In this document: positions 1 to 5,710 of the stretch, piece by piece
Numbering within the stretch: position 1 is the stretch's first letter
Layout: the number at the start of each line of letters is the position of its first letter
Source: JADHUC01 sp964617665
GTDB taxonomy: Bacteria > Planctomycetota > Planctomycetia > Pirellulales > Pirellulaceae
NCBI GenBank assembly: GCA_964617665.1
Contig: CAZUAH010000559.1
Coordinates: 1-9,089 of the forward strand
DNA: 9,089 bases
Direction: 5' to 3'
The notes under the pieces: generated by a model
What the model saw: the letters and a program-made list of their open reading frames with translations, nothing else
What the model was told of the DNA's origin: nothing
The model's database searches: none
Translations under genes and position numbers: made by a program

Positions 1-124
1 ACTGGGCTCGCCGAGCCGCCTCGCGGGCCGCCTGGATTGCTGGAAGCAGAAGCGCCACGAGCAGTCCGATTATCGCGATGACAACCAGAAGTTCGACGAG
101 GGTGAATGCTTTGTGTGTATTCAC
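1..124 (-). CDS. DUF1559-type prepilin, N-terminal fragment
   Basis: The 41 visible codons begin at a GTG (122-124) and read MNTHKAFTLVELLVVIAIIG, then a continuous hydrophobic helix, then AAREAARRAQ before running off the window. This is a type IV prepilin/pseudopilin N-terminus: a short basic leader, the F-T-L-V-E processing site with Glu at +5 of the mature protein, and a hydrophobic stalk. The AxQAAREAARRAQ continuation is typical of the DUF1559 proteins that occur in large numbers in Planctomycetota. Prepilin peptidase would cut before the Phe (residue 7), and the protein would sit in the inner membrane or a pseudopilus. An in-frame TGA seven codons upstream limits the start to GTG or a TTG four codons before it. 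GGGA lies 9 nt before the GTG. The C-terminal DUF1559 domain, normally 200-300 residues, is missing only because the window ends. Confidence 0.9.
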   Translation of the reverse strand, partial: MNTHKAFTLVELLVVIAIIGLLVALLLPAIQAAREAARRAQ

Positions 125-218
125 GTGTATAATTCCCAATCAAGGTATGGGCGGGATCTCGTAGGATCGTGAAGGCTGATGCAACTCAGAAGCGCATGCC
201 GACCGCCTATCGTTACTA

Positions 219-231
219 GTGCGAGTCGCAC
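219..231. promoter_or_regulatory. 13-bp perfect palindrome upstream of the prepilin gene
   Basis: The sequence gtgcga-g-tcgcac is a perfect inverted repeat with 6-bp arms and a one-base centre. It lies about 95 bases upstream of the prepilin GTG in the 249-base gap between the Cys-rich gene and the prepilin gene. Its size and symmetry suit a dimeric repressor or activator site, but no partner is visible and a single copy could be chance. Confidence 0.25.
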
Positions 232-312
232 ACACATGTAACGTCGACGGCAGTGTTTTCCCAAGGGAATCCTGACGAATCAACGCTACAGCAATGTGAG
301 ATGCGCCCTAAC

Positions 313-329
313 CGCGGCATTTGGCCGCG
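313..329 (-). terminator. Possible terminator-like hairpin after the Cys-rich gene
   Basis: The arms cgcggc and gccgcg form a 6-bp all-GC stem with a five-base loop (atttg), 45 bases past the stop codon of the Cys-rich secreted protein. There is no T-run on either side, so it is not a classical intrinsic terminator. It could still pause polymerase or protect an mRNA end. The rest of 125-373 shows no gene. Confidence 0.25.
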
Positions 330-373
330 CTGGAATGGCCGTCGACGTGCTGTCGCTCAGGCAAATGGACAGT

Positions 374-1006
374 TCAAATTGTCGCAGACAACGATCGCGA
401 ACGTGGAGGGGGTGAAGGCGGAGCGGATCTGATCGAATAGAACGCGGGATCCACGACTACAACGTTGCCAAAGCACGCGGGCTCTGGCCGCCACGGATCC
501 GGCGACGGTTCGCAGATGACTGCAGTGCACCCGGCAAAGCAGGTATCGAGGCCGCGGCAGGTCCGGTACGCGGAAATCAGAATCACCGAAGTCTTCCGGG
601 GCCTCTCACTTCCGGACTCGTCCTTCGCTACCTCGCAGCAGGGGGATGGCGTGGGGAGACAACAGCATGGCGGACGCGTTTTCTCTTGGCGATCCCGTTC
701 GCGGCTCGATTCCAAGATTCCGCTCGTGGCTACACGTTGCATAAAGTGGCTCGGGGGAGTCACGTTGTGGGCTCTCGCCCAGGCAAGTTTCTCGGCAACT
801 GTGTGACAACCGCAGTGTCGCCAGCAATACTCCGCGTCGTGGCAACCGCACGGATGATTTTGGCACGGGAATGGGGTGGATAAATCCTTAGTCGCCAAAG
901 GGACAACAGGAATCCCCATCGAACAAAGCGATATGGCCGCCAGCGTCACCGCAGCAACGTAAGGCCGTCGTCTGAGCGTCTGGGATGACCGTCGTCTGAC
1001 AAACAC
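374..1006 (-). CDS. Cys-rich secreted protein of unknown function
   Basis: This 210-residue protein starts at a GTG (1004-1006). It has an Arg-rich N-terminus (RRRSSQTLRRR), a hydrophobic segment at about residues 17-37 and a Pro-rich C-terminus, consistent with export through Sec or Tat. The mature part has 16 cysteines. A first cluster at residues 48-67 has the spacing C-x4-C-x-C-x5-C-x3-C-x-C and is followed by AEKLAWARAHNVTPP. A CCC triplet lies at 114-116, a CC pair at 123-124, and more Cys at 150-178. I recognise the first cluster plus the AEKLAWA helix as resembling Cys-rich proteins seen in planctomycete genomes, but I know of no function. Metal binding or a disulfide-stabilised surface domain would both fit. 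A TATAAT box about 50 bases upstream suggests its own promoter. The reading is supported by the signal segment and ordered cysteines. Opposite-strand frames over the same bases give no recognisable protein. Confidence 0.75.
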   Translation of the reverse strand: MFVRRRSSQTLRRRPYVAAVTLAAISLCSMGIPVVPLATKDLSTPFPCQNHPCGCHDAEYCWRHCGCHTVAEKLAWARAHNVTPPSHFMQRVATSGILESSRERDRQEKTRPPCCCLPTPSPCCEVAKDESGSERPRKTSVILISAYRTCRGLDTCFAGCTAVICEPSPDPWRPEPACFGNVVVVDPAFYSIRSAPPSPPPRSRSLSATI

Positions 1007-1056
1007 CGGTAAGAACTTCCAGGGGGATGTGCACTTCGGGCGACCGCGGATGCCTT

Positions 1057-1062
1057 ATTATA
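1057..1062 (-). promoter_or_regulatory. Candidate -10 box (TATAAT) for the Cys-rich gene
   Basis: The minus strand carries a perfect TATAAT about 50 bases upstream of the GTG start at 1006. No good -35 hexamer lies at 17 bp (AGGTTT). TTGTAC is present, but only 13 bp away. The bases just upstream (1062-1073) form a 12-bp palindrome acggt-gg-accgt inside the spacer, where an operator could act. The promoter call rests mainly on the -10 match. Confidence 0.4.
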
Positions 1063-1174
1063 CGGTGGACCGTGCGTACAAACCTACTCCCCTTCTTCTA
1101 TCCAGGAAATCTCTCCATCACCTCGATGTAGGCCAATTCTCTAGCTATCCGCGACTGTGCGACACGGGGTCGGC

Positions 1175-1870
1175 CTATTCCTCAGATGCGTACTCGACCG
1201 CCGCTTGCGCATGGATTCTCGTGGTGTCGAACACCGGTACTTCACTGTCGTCCTGGCCGACTAGCAAGCCGATCTCCGTGCATCCCAAGACGATTCCTTG
1301 GGCCCCGTTGCGCACGAGATGTCCCATGATGTCAACATACTGTCGCTTGGATTCCTGCTTGATCGTGCCAAGGCATAATTCACTGTAGATCACATCGTGG
1401 ACGGCCTGACGCTCCTTTTCGTCCGGCACGAGGACCTCCAGGCCGTGCTTGTCGATCAATCGGCCACGATAGAAGTCGTCTTCCATCGTGAACTTCGTGC
1501 CCAGCAGACCAACCCTATCGAGACCCTGCCGCTTGATCGCCTCGGCCGTGGCGTCGGCGATGTGCAATAGTGGTATCCGCAGATGCTCTTCCACATCCTC
1601 CGCCACCTTGTGCATGGTGTTGGTGCATAGCAGCAAAAAATCAGCACCACCGTCTTCGACATGCCTCGCAGCTTGGACCATTTGCTCTGTGGCTTCGCTC
1701 CAACGACCTTCATGCTGCAGAGGTTCGATTTCTGCAAAATCGACCGAGTACATCACGCACTTCGCCGAATGGAGGCCTCCGCGTCTCGCCTTGACTACCT
1801 CGTTGATGAGCCGGTAGTAGACGAGCGAGGACTCCCAGCTCATTCCGCCGATGAGCCCGATTGTCTTCAT
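1175..1870 (-). CDS. Aspartate/glutamate racemase family protein (YgeA-like)
   Basis: This 231-residue protein belongs to the cofactor-independent Asp/Glu racemase superfamily, in which two cysteines act as the acid/base pair at the alpha-carbon. The N-terminal signature GLIGGMSWESS (residues 5-15) starts the first Rossmann-like domain. The catalytic cysteines are Cys82 in LLLCTNTMHK and Cys197 in VLGCTEI. The length matches E. coli YgeA and bacterial aspartate racemases (~230). The substrate cannot be fixed from sequence: Asp, Glu, homoserine or a broad range are possible. The protein lacks a signal and should be cytoplasmic. It starts 56 bases after the stop of the Tat-exported redox protein, so the two are probably co-transcribed. 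No strong Shine-Dalgarno precedes the ATG. Instead a four-codon ORF (M-K-P-K) overlaps the start as AAATGA, which might allow coupling. Confidence 0.92.
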   Translation of the reverse strand: MKTIGLIGGMSWESSLVYYRLINEVVKARRGGLHSAKCVMYSVDFAEIEPLQHEGRWSEATEQMVQAARHVEDGGADFLLLCTNTMHKVAEDVEEHLRIPLLHIADATAEAIKRQGLDRVGLLGTKFTMEDDFYRGRLIDKHGLEVLVPDEKERQAVHDVIYSELCLGTIKQESKRQYVDIMGHLVRNGAQGIVLGCTEIGLLVGQDDSEVPVFDTTRIHAQAAVEYASEE

Positions 1871-1926
1871 TTCGGTTTCATCTTTCGTCGCTTCTCAACG
1901 AAGCCCATGGCCAACGCGAGTGAGAT

Positions 1927-2487
1927 TCAGATGTTCCGCAACTCCTCTGCCAACAGTCGTGCACCTCCTTTGACAAATTTGGCGCACGTCTGTGCCTTCA
2001 CGCTTTCCTTCAGCTTCTTTCGATCTTCGGGCTTGGTCAGATCCAGCCCGGACAAAGACCGGCAGTCCGTGTGACCGAACTCCTTTTGGAATGCGCATCG
2101 CAGCCGCCCGACGGCCGCCAGCGTCTGCATCTTCTTCGTCGGATACTCCTTCTCTTTTGCCGCCACGGCAAGTGAGAGGACCATCGCCGAACTTGTAATG
2201 ACGCCGCATGTTTCTCCCTGCAGGCCGACACCGCCTGCCAGACCCAACGCGATGTCTGGTACCAGGTCGCTCTCGATCCCCAGGGCTTCGCAACCAGCCA
2301 TCAGAATCGACTCACAACACGTGCGCTTGCCCGGTATGAAGTGTTCATGCGCTTTCGCGGCCAACTGGTTGGCGTCGATCTTGTTTCGCGCCGGGTTTTC
2401 GTCTGCGTGCGTCGTCAGCGGCACTAACGGAGCGGCGGCACACGTGAATCCAAACGCACATTTGCTCAGAAAATCGCGTCTCTTCAT
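1927..2487 (-). CDS. Tat-exported C_GCAxxG_C_C family redox protein
   Basis: This 186-residue protein begins MKRRDFLSK, a twin-arginine motif, followed by a short hydrophobic stretch to about residue 25 and THADE as a likely cleavage area. The body matches the C_GCAxxG_C_C family (putative redox-active proteins with four conserved Cys). The matching elements are Cys57/58 in RTCCESILMAG, a Gly-rich LGLAGGVG segment (82-88), Cys94 in GETCGVITS, Cys142 in FGHTDCRSL and Cys168 in AQTCAKFV. The usual CGAxxG motif is altered to CGVITS. The cysteines suggest metal or cluster binding or thiol redox chemistry. Export by Tat would imply folding or cofactor loading before transport. The start was chosen over a longer in-frame ORF (to 2565) because AAAGGAA lies 7 nt upstream and the Tat motif follows at once. 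The racemase gene follows 56 bases downstream. Confidence 0.85.
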   Translation of the reverse strand: MKRRDFLSKCAFGFTCAAAPLVPLTTHADENPARNKIDANQLAAKAHEHFIPGKRTCCESILMAGCEALGIESDLVPDIALGLAGGVGLQGETCGVITSSAMVLSLAVAAKEKEYPTKKMQTLAAVGRLRCAFQKEFGHTDCRSLSGLDLTKPEDRKKLKESVKAQTCAKFVKGGARLLAEELRNI

Positions 2488-2494
2488 TGGGTGG

Positions 2495-2501
2495 TTCCTT
2501 T
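2495..2501 (-). promoter_or_regulatory. Ribosome binding site fixing the start of the Tat protein
   Basis: AAAGGAA on the minus strand lies 7 nt before the ATG at 2485-2487. It supports this start over the in-frame ATG 26 codons upstream, which would bury the twin-arginine motif. Confidence 0.6.
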
Positions 2502-2653
2502 CGGAGATGAAGGTGCTGACAGAGTGTACAGTCGCGAGTCTACGACCGAAGGCCACAAGCTGCAAGTCTGGCGTCGCTACCTTGGAAACCGGTCGTCAAT
2601 TGAATCTGCCGATCGCCTTAACGTCGCCTTGTGCGCAGTCGAGTCTTCCCGCG

Positions 2654-2679
2654 AAGGAGGGCAGGATACTAACCTCCTT
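2654..2679. repeat. Inverted repeat aaggagg...cctcctt
   Basis: Arms aaggagg (2654-2660) and cctcctt (2673-2679) are perfect complements around a 12-base spacer. No T-run follows on either strand. The arm resembles a Shine-Dalgarno sequence, but no start codon lies at a suitable distance. It could be a weak transcript-end hairpin or chance. Confidence 0.25.
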
Positions 2680-2713
2680 GCCTAATGGTAGTCAGACGAG
2701 CGCGTTCGTGTGG

Positions 2714-2729
2714 GCGGCCAACTGGCCGC
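2714..2729 (-). terminator. Short GC-rich hairpin downstream of the reductase operon
   Basis: The sequence gcggcca-ac-tggccgc is a perfect inverted repeat (6-bp stem with a 4-base loop as RNA). It lies about 100 bases past the reductase stop codon, just beyond a larger 9-bp inverted repeat. It lacks a U-tract, so Rho-independent termination is uncertain. The two structures together may mark or protect the 3' end of the large operon. Confidence 0.3.
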
Positions 2730-2732
2730 TTA

Positions 2733-2771
2733 CTGGCCTGCTGTTAGCCATTGGAATAGCATGCAGGCCAG
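2733..2771 (-). terminator. Perfect 9-bp inverted repeat after the reductase gene
   Basis: Arms ctggcctgc (2733-2741) and gcaggccag (2763-2771) are exact complements separated by 21 bases. The structure starts 54 bases past the reductase stop and ten bases past the stop of the 15-codon ORF. A 9-bp GC-rich stem is unlikely to be random at this position. It is a candidate operon-end structure, although no T-run follows. Confidence 0.4.
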
Positions 2772-2780
2772 CCAGCCCGT

Positions 2781-2828
2781 TCAGAAACACGCCAGGCCGA
2801 ACACGACTACTGCGATAGGGTTCTTCAT
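2781..2828 (-). CDS. Possible 15-residue hydrophobic peptide coupled to the reductase gene
   Basis: ATG at 2826-2828 overlaps the reductase stop codon as ATGA, with AAGGAG 8 nt upstream. This would give MKNPIAVVVFGLACF before a TGA (2781-2783). The same frame continues past that TGA for 16 further codons, mostly hydrophobic (TGWLACMLFQWL), to a TAA at 2730-2732. It may be a short coupled peptide, a small one-helix membrane protein broken by a nonsense change, or nothing at all. The AAGGAG is also forced by the Glu-Lys-Glu codons of the reductase C-terminus, and the second half overlaps a hairpin, so the coding claim is weak. Confidence 0.25.
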   Translation of the reverse strand: MKNPIAVVVFGLACF

Positions 2829-4501
2829 GATCCGGACTCCTTCTCAAATGGCCACATCGCAATCCCGCCGTCCATTACGCGTACATTTTCGAATCCGGCT
2901 GCCTTGAGGATCAAGGCGGCTTCGTAACCTCGCAAGGAGATTTTGCAAAATGCGATGATTTCCTTGTCTCTGGGCAACTCGTCGAGCCGTCCTCGGAGTA
3001 CGCCAAGAGGAATCAGGGTCGCCCCGGGCAAGCGAACCTCTTTGTGCTCGGCCGGGCCGCGAACGTCAAGGAGAACGAAGTCTTCCTTGTCCTCCATCAT
3101 CCGGTGGACCTCCACCGATGACACACCAACCATCATGCCGTCGATCTTGTTTCTGGCGACATTCGCGGCGGTGATGATGTTGTCCATGGCCGGAGCGTAG
3201 GGCGGCGCGTAACAGAGATCCGCATTGGCGAGTTGGTCTACGGTCATCTCACCCGTGATCGCCATGGCGGCAACGTCGATTCTTTTGTCACCCACGCCGG
3301 GCCCAGTTGCCTGGGCGCCGAGAAGCCGCCGGGATTTCTTGTCCGCCACAAGCTTCAGTAGCAGCGGTTTCGCACCCGGCATGAAGTGCGCCTTGTCGGG
3401 CGCAGGAGCCAGAGCCGTGACCGTTTCGTAGCCCAGCTTGTCCGCGGCGGCCTCTGGCAAACCAGTTCTGCCTACGCAATAGTCGAATACCTTGCAGACT
3501 GTGCTACCCAAGACACCGGAAAACGTATCGCTGAGACCGCAGATATTGTTGGCGGCGACTCGTCCCTGCTTGTTGGCCGTCGAACCCAACGGGACATAGC
3601 AGGGATTGCCGGTCAGCAAATCCGTGCATTCCACACAATCGCCGACCGCGCAGATATCCGGGTCCGTGGTGCACATGCGCGGGTCTACCTTGATGGCACC
3701 CGTGGTCCCGATAACCAGTCCGGCTTCCAGTGCAAGCTTGACCGTCGGCCGGACACCGATTGCCAGGATCACCATGTCGGCAGACAACGTGCCTTGGTCG
3801 GTTACCACGCGTTCGACCTTGCCACTTCCCTCGAAAGATTGAACTTTCGTGCTAGTCAGAACCTTCACACCGTGCGATTCCAAATGCTGTTCGACCAGCT
3901 TCGCGATTTCCCAGTCCAGCATACTGAGGATCTGTGGAAGCATCTCGACGACTGTGACCCGGCAGCCGCTATCCACCAGCGCTTCGGTAGCTTCCGCCCC
4001 GATGAGTCCTCCACCGACGATGACTACATCCCGAGCTTTCGTCTCGGACAGCAGCGCCTTGATCCCTTCCGCGTCGTGGACGCCATGAAGAGTAAAGATA
4101 TTGTCTAGTTGGACATTGGGAATCGGTGGAACCACGGGCGCAGCGCCCGTGGCAAAGACTAATTTGTCGTAGTCCAACCACGCCTCCTCACCGCCCGTCA
4201 ATTCCTTAACCTGCACGCGTTTTCCGGCACGGTCGACGTAAATGGCTTCGGTTTGGTTCAAGACGCGGACGTTCTTCACTTTGTGGAAGAACACCGGATC
4301 ACGAACGACGCCCACCGGCGTGGACATGAGTTCCATCTGTTCTTTCACGACGCCGGAAACGTAGTATGGCAGCCCGCATCCAGCGTAGGACAGGAGCTTG
4401 CCTTTTTCGACAATCGTCACCTCGGCGTCAGGCACAACACGGATGATTCTGGAGGCCACTTTCGGCCCGGCGGCGACGCCACCGATGATCACAACTTTCA
4501 T
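2825..4501 (-). CDS. CoA-disulfide/NADH-dependent persulfide reductase with C-terminal rhodanese
   Basis: This 558-residue flavoenzyme is of the single-cysteine pyridine nucleotide-disulfide reductase class, fused to rhodanese (CoADR-RHD/Npsr type). The FAD-binding motif is GGVAAG (7-12). The redox Cys42 lies in SYAGCGLPYYV, the family's active-site context. The NAD(P)H motif is GGGLIGAE (163-170), with AIGVRP (247-252) and VGDC (286-289) as the second FAD motif. The dimerisation domain follows, including LCYAPPYAPAMD (429-440). The rhodanese domain spans about 460-552, with Cys519 in AFCKISLRG as its persulfide-carrying residue. Characterised relatives reduce CoA-disulfide or CoA-persulfide and polysulfide with NADH, and the rhodanese delivers sulfane sulfur. 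The enzyme is cytoplasmic. The start was chosen over an in-frame extension to 4609 because AAAGGAAGG lies 9 nt upstream and the FAD fold begins at once. It is the last large gene of the operon. Confidence 0.93.
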   Translation of the reverse strand: MKVVIIGGVAAGPKVASRIIRVVPDAEVTIVEKGKLLSYAGCGLPYYVSGVVKEQMELMSTPVGVVRDPVFFHKVKNVRVLNQTEAIYVDRAGKRVQVKELTGGEEAWLDYDKLVFATGAAPVVPPIPNVQLDNIFTLHGVHDAEGIKALLSETKARDVVIVGGGLIGAEATEALVDSGCRVTVVEMLPQILSMLDWEIAKLVEQHLESHGVKVLTSTKVQSFEGSGKVERVVTDQGTLSADMVILAIGVRPTVKLALEAGLVIGTTGAIKVDPRMCTTDPDICAVGDCVECTDLLTGNPCYVPLGSTANKQGRVAANNICGLSDTFSGVLGSTVCKVFDYCVGRTGLPEAAADKLGYETVTALAPAPDKAHFMPGAKPLLLKLVADKKSRRLLGAQATGPGVGDKRIDVAAMAITGEMTVDQLANADLCYAPPYAPAMDNIITAANVARNKIDGMMVGVSSVEVHRMMEDKEDFVLLDVRGPAEHKEVRLPGATLIPLGVLRGRLDELPRDKEIIAFCKISLRGYEAALILKAAGFENVRVMDGGIAMWPFEKESGS

Positions 4502-4510
4502 AAGACTGAA

Positions 4511-4519
4511 CCTTCCTTT
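4511..4519 (-). promoter_or_regulatory. Ribosome binding site fixing the reductase start
   Basis: AAAGGAAGG on the minus strand lies 9 nt before the ATG at 4499-4501. This favours the start that begins directly with the FAD-binding beta strand over the 36-codon upstream extension, which has no family resemblance. Confidence 0.6.
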
Positions 4520-4581
4520 GCTGGACTGAGCGGACTCTTCAAATGTTGCACGGTTGACCGGATGGAGACTTTCGCTTCTTC

Positions 4582-5076
4582 CTAAAATCCGGCGTCGCGA
4601 ACCGCGCATTCGTCCCTAAGCACTGCGTAGTTCTTCAGATCAAGCACCGGCGTGTCTGGAAGAGCATCAATCTCCTTGATCTCGATGACGTTCTCCTTGA
4701 CCGAAATGATCTCGCATCGAGTCATCGCAATCAGGTTTGGACGAACCGGCGAATGCGTCGCGAACACGCCGCGTATTGGGTTGTCTGGATTGCCGCGAGG
4801 ATGCACCTGGAGAATCGAACGCTTCTCGGCAGTGTCGTTTCTATCGAACCAGTACAACACCCAAACGTGCGAAAACTGGTCGAGCCCCAAAAGGCCTCGT
4901 TGATATTTCTTGTCCACTTCGATCGTGGTGCGTCCCTCCGTCTTTCGCACCCAGCCGATCGGGTACACTGTGAATTGCTTTGCCGGTTCTTGGCTATCGT
5001 CGTCCGATAGCAGCAGCCCAACGGGCCAGATGCCAAGAAGTGAAATCATCAGAAGACACAATAGAAGCAGCTTCAT
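4582..5076 (-). CDS. TsaA/TrmO-like domain protein with N-terminal signal or membrane anchor
   Basis: This 164-residue protein has a Leu-rich hydrophobic segment at residues 3-23 with only Lys2 in front and DDDSQE behind, so the domain should be placed outside the cytoplasm. Residues 35-150 match the TsaA/UPF0066 fold: YPIGWV (38-43), GLDQFSHVWVLYWF (64-77), FATHSPVRPN (105-114) and DTPVLDLKNY (141-150). The family's known member TrmO uses S-adenosylmethionine to methylate t6A37 in tRNA, a cytoplasmic task. This copy lacks the C-terminal extension of E. coli TrmO and resembles short TsaA proteins. An exported TsaA is unexpected, so its substrate is unknown. GGAGG 8 nt upstream fixes the start against an in-frame extension to 5250, which would overlap the preceding gene. 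It lies between the secreted protein and the reductase genes, 80 bases from the latter. Confidence 0.85.
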   Translation of the reverse strand: MKLLLLCLLMISLLGIWPVGLLLSDDDSQEPAKQFTVYPIGWVRKTEGRTTIEVDKKYQRGLLGLDQFSHVWVLYWFDRNDTAEKRSILQVHPRGNPDNPIRGVFATHSPVRPNLIAMTRCEIISVKENVIEIKEIDALPDTPVLDLKNYAVLRDECAVRDAGF

Positions 5077-5084
5077 CGTTCGGG

Positions 5085-5089
5085 CCTCC
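5085..5089 (-). promoter_or_regulatory. Ribosome binding site fixing the TsaA-like start
   Basis: GGAGG on the minus strand lies 8 nt before the ATG at 5074-5076. It supports translation from the codon just before the hydrophobic segment, so the signal or anchor is likely real. Confidence 0.6.
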
Positions 5090-5094
5090 AATCT

Positions 5095-5114
5095 GACAAC
5101 TCTCTTCAGTTGTC
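5095..5114 (-). promoter_or_regulatory. Intercistronic 7-bp hairpin upstream of the TsaA-like gene
   Basis: gacaact (5095-5101) and agttgtc (5108-5114) are exact complements with a six-base loop. The structure lies in the 71-base gap between the secreted-protein stop and the TsaA-like start, five bases ahead of the latter's GGAGG. There is no U-tract, so it is more likely an mRNA processing, stability or translation-tuning element than a terminator. Confidence 0.35.
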
Positions 5115-5147
5115 GTTGCTTTCTGTGGATGTCTCGTCCAATGGCCA

Positions 5148-5669
5148 CTACCAGCCGTCGCCGTAGCGACCGGGCTGGGCGCCTTGTCGCCCCCAGCCGG
5201 CACCGCGTCCCCGGCCTCGACCCCATCCAGGGCCGCCTCGTCCGGCCCACGCTGGGCGAAGGTTCTCGTCGCGCAGTTCCACTGTTTGGGAGTCGAGTGC
5301 CAACGTTTGAGCCACGTAGTGGCCCTCATTCATCTTCTCGGTTCGGAATGCTGCGACTTGCACTTTCTGACCCTCGGACAGCTTCTTGGTCACGAAATCA
5401 ACCGCACCCGCCGGCCCGAGATGAATGTTGACCTTCTTCTTGTCCGATGTCTTCATCACGAAATGGGTGCCGAGCAACGACCGGCCTGTTGTCGCCTCGC
5501 ATGGTGCCGTCTCCACCTCTAACACCTTTCCGGAAAGCGAAACCACTTTCGGCTTGGTGGCTTGTCGGGCGACGCCTTGCGCATCCCCCGCGCCCCGCTG
5601 TGCGGAAGCAGCGGACGACAAGCCAATTACGACTGCGACTGCTGCGATTGTTGTCAGCGTCGTTCTCAT
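5148..5669 (-). CDS. Small secreted protein with Gly/Arg/Trp-rich tail
   Basis: This 173-residue protein has a clear Sec signal peptide, hydrophobic at residues 8-20 with a likely cut after ASA (21-23) before Gln24. Residues 41-128 alternate short beta-like segments: VVSLSGKVLEVE, THFVMKTSDKKKVNIHLGP, EGQKVQVAAFRT and GHYVAQTLALD. This pattern suggests a small beta-barrel (OB-like) domain. It is followed by VELRDENLRPAWAG (130-143) and a low-complexity tail rich in Gly, Arg and Trp (144-173). One cysteine is present (Cys57). I recognise the LRDExxxPxWxG plus Gly-rich ending as recurring in exported proteins near this type of gene set, but I cannot name a function. Ligand or metal binding at the cell envelope is possible. 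The start is fixed by AAAGGAG 7 nt upstream and the signal peptide. It follows the MBL-fold gene after a 41-base gap. Confidence 0.85.
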   Translation of the reverse strand: MRTTLTTIAAVAVVIGLSSAASAQRGAGDAQGVARQATKPKVVSLSGKVLEVETAPCEATTGRSLLGTHFVMKTSDKKKVNIHLGPAGAVDFVTKKLSEGQKVQVAAFRTEKMNEGHYVAQTLALDSQTVELRDENLRPAWAGRGGPGWGRGRGRGAGWGRQGAQPGRYGDGW

Positions 5670-5710
5670 CAGGATTCTCCTTTCGCTATAGGAAGGTATC
5701 ACCGTGCCGA

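Larger units (their letters stand above)
2488..2824. other. 337-base intergenic stretch between the two operons
   Basis: No full-length gene is convincing here on either strand. The right part holds the 15-codon ORF and two hairpins just past the reductase gene. The centre holds a 7-bp inverted repeat. The left part must contain the promoter for the Tat protein and racemase unit, but I see no good -35/-10 pair. The best minus-strand candidate is a TTGACG 14 bp from TAGCGA in 2590-2615, which is poor. Confidence 0.6.

Noticed and set aside
465..883. Plus-strand open frames opposite the Cys-rich gene
   Set aside because: The minus-strand frame has a signal segment and ordered cysteine spacing, while the plus-strand translations have neither.
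2781..2783. In-frame TGA as a selenocysteine codon
   Set aside because: No selenoprotein family resemblance was found. The following inverted repeat is not positioned or shaped like a bacterial SECIS, and a simple stop codon explains it.
2198..2818. 206-codon plus-strand open frame covering the intergenic stretch
   Set aside because: Its first half is antisense to the Tat-exported redox protein, its translation has no recognisable domain, and no good ribosome binding site precedes it.
3386..4108. 240-codon plus-strand open frame
   Set aside because: It lies wholly opposite the reductase-rhodanese gene, shows no family features, and is the shadow of a GC-rich gene with strong homology signatures on the other strand.
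4910..5431. 173-codon plus-strand open frame
   Set aside because: It is antisense to the TsaA-like and secreted-protein genes and is compositionally biased to Arg and Ser, as expected of a shadow frame.
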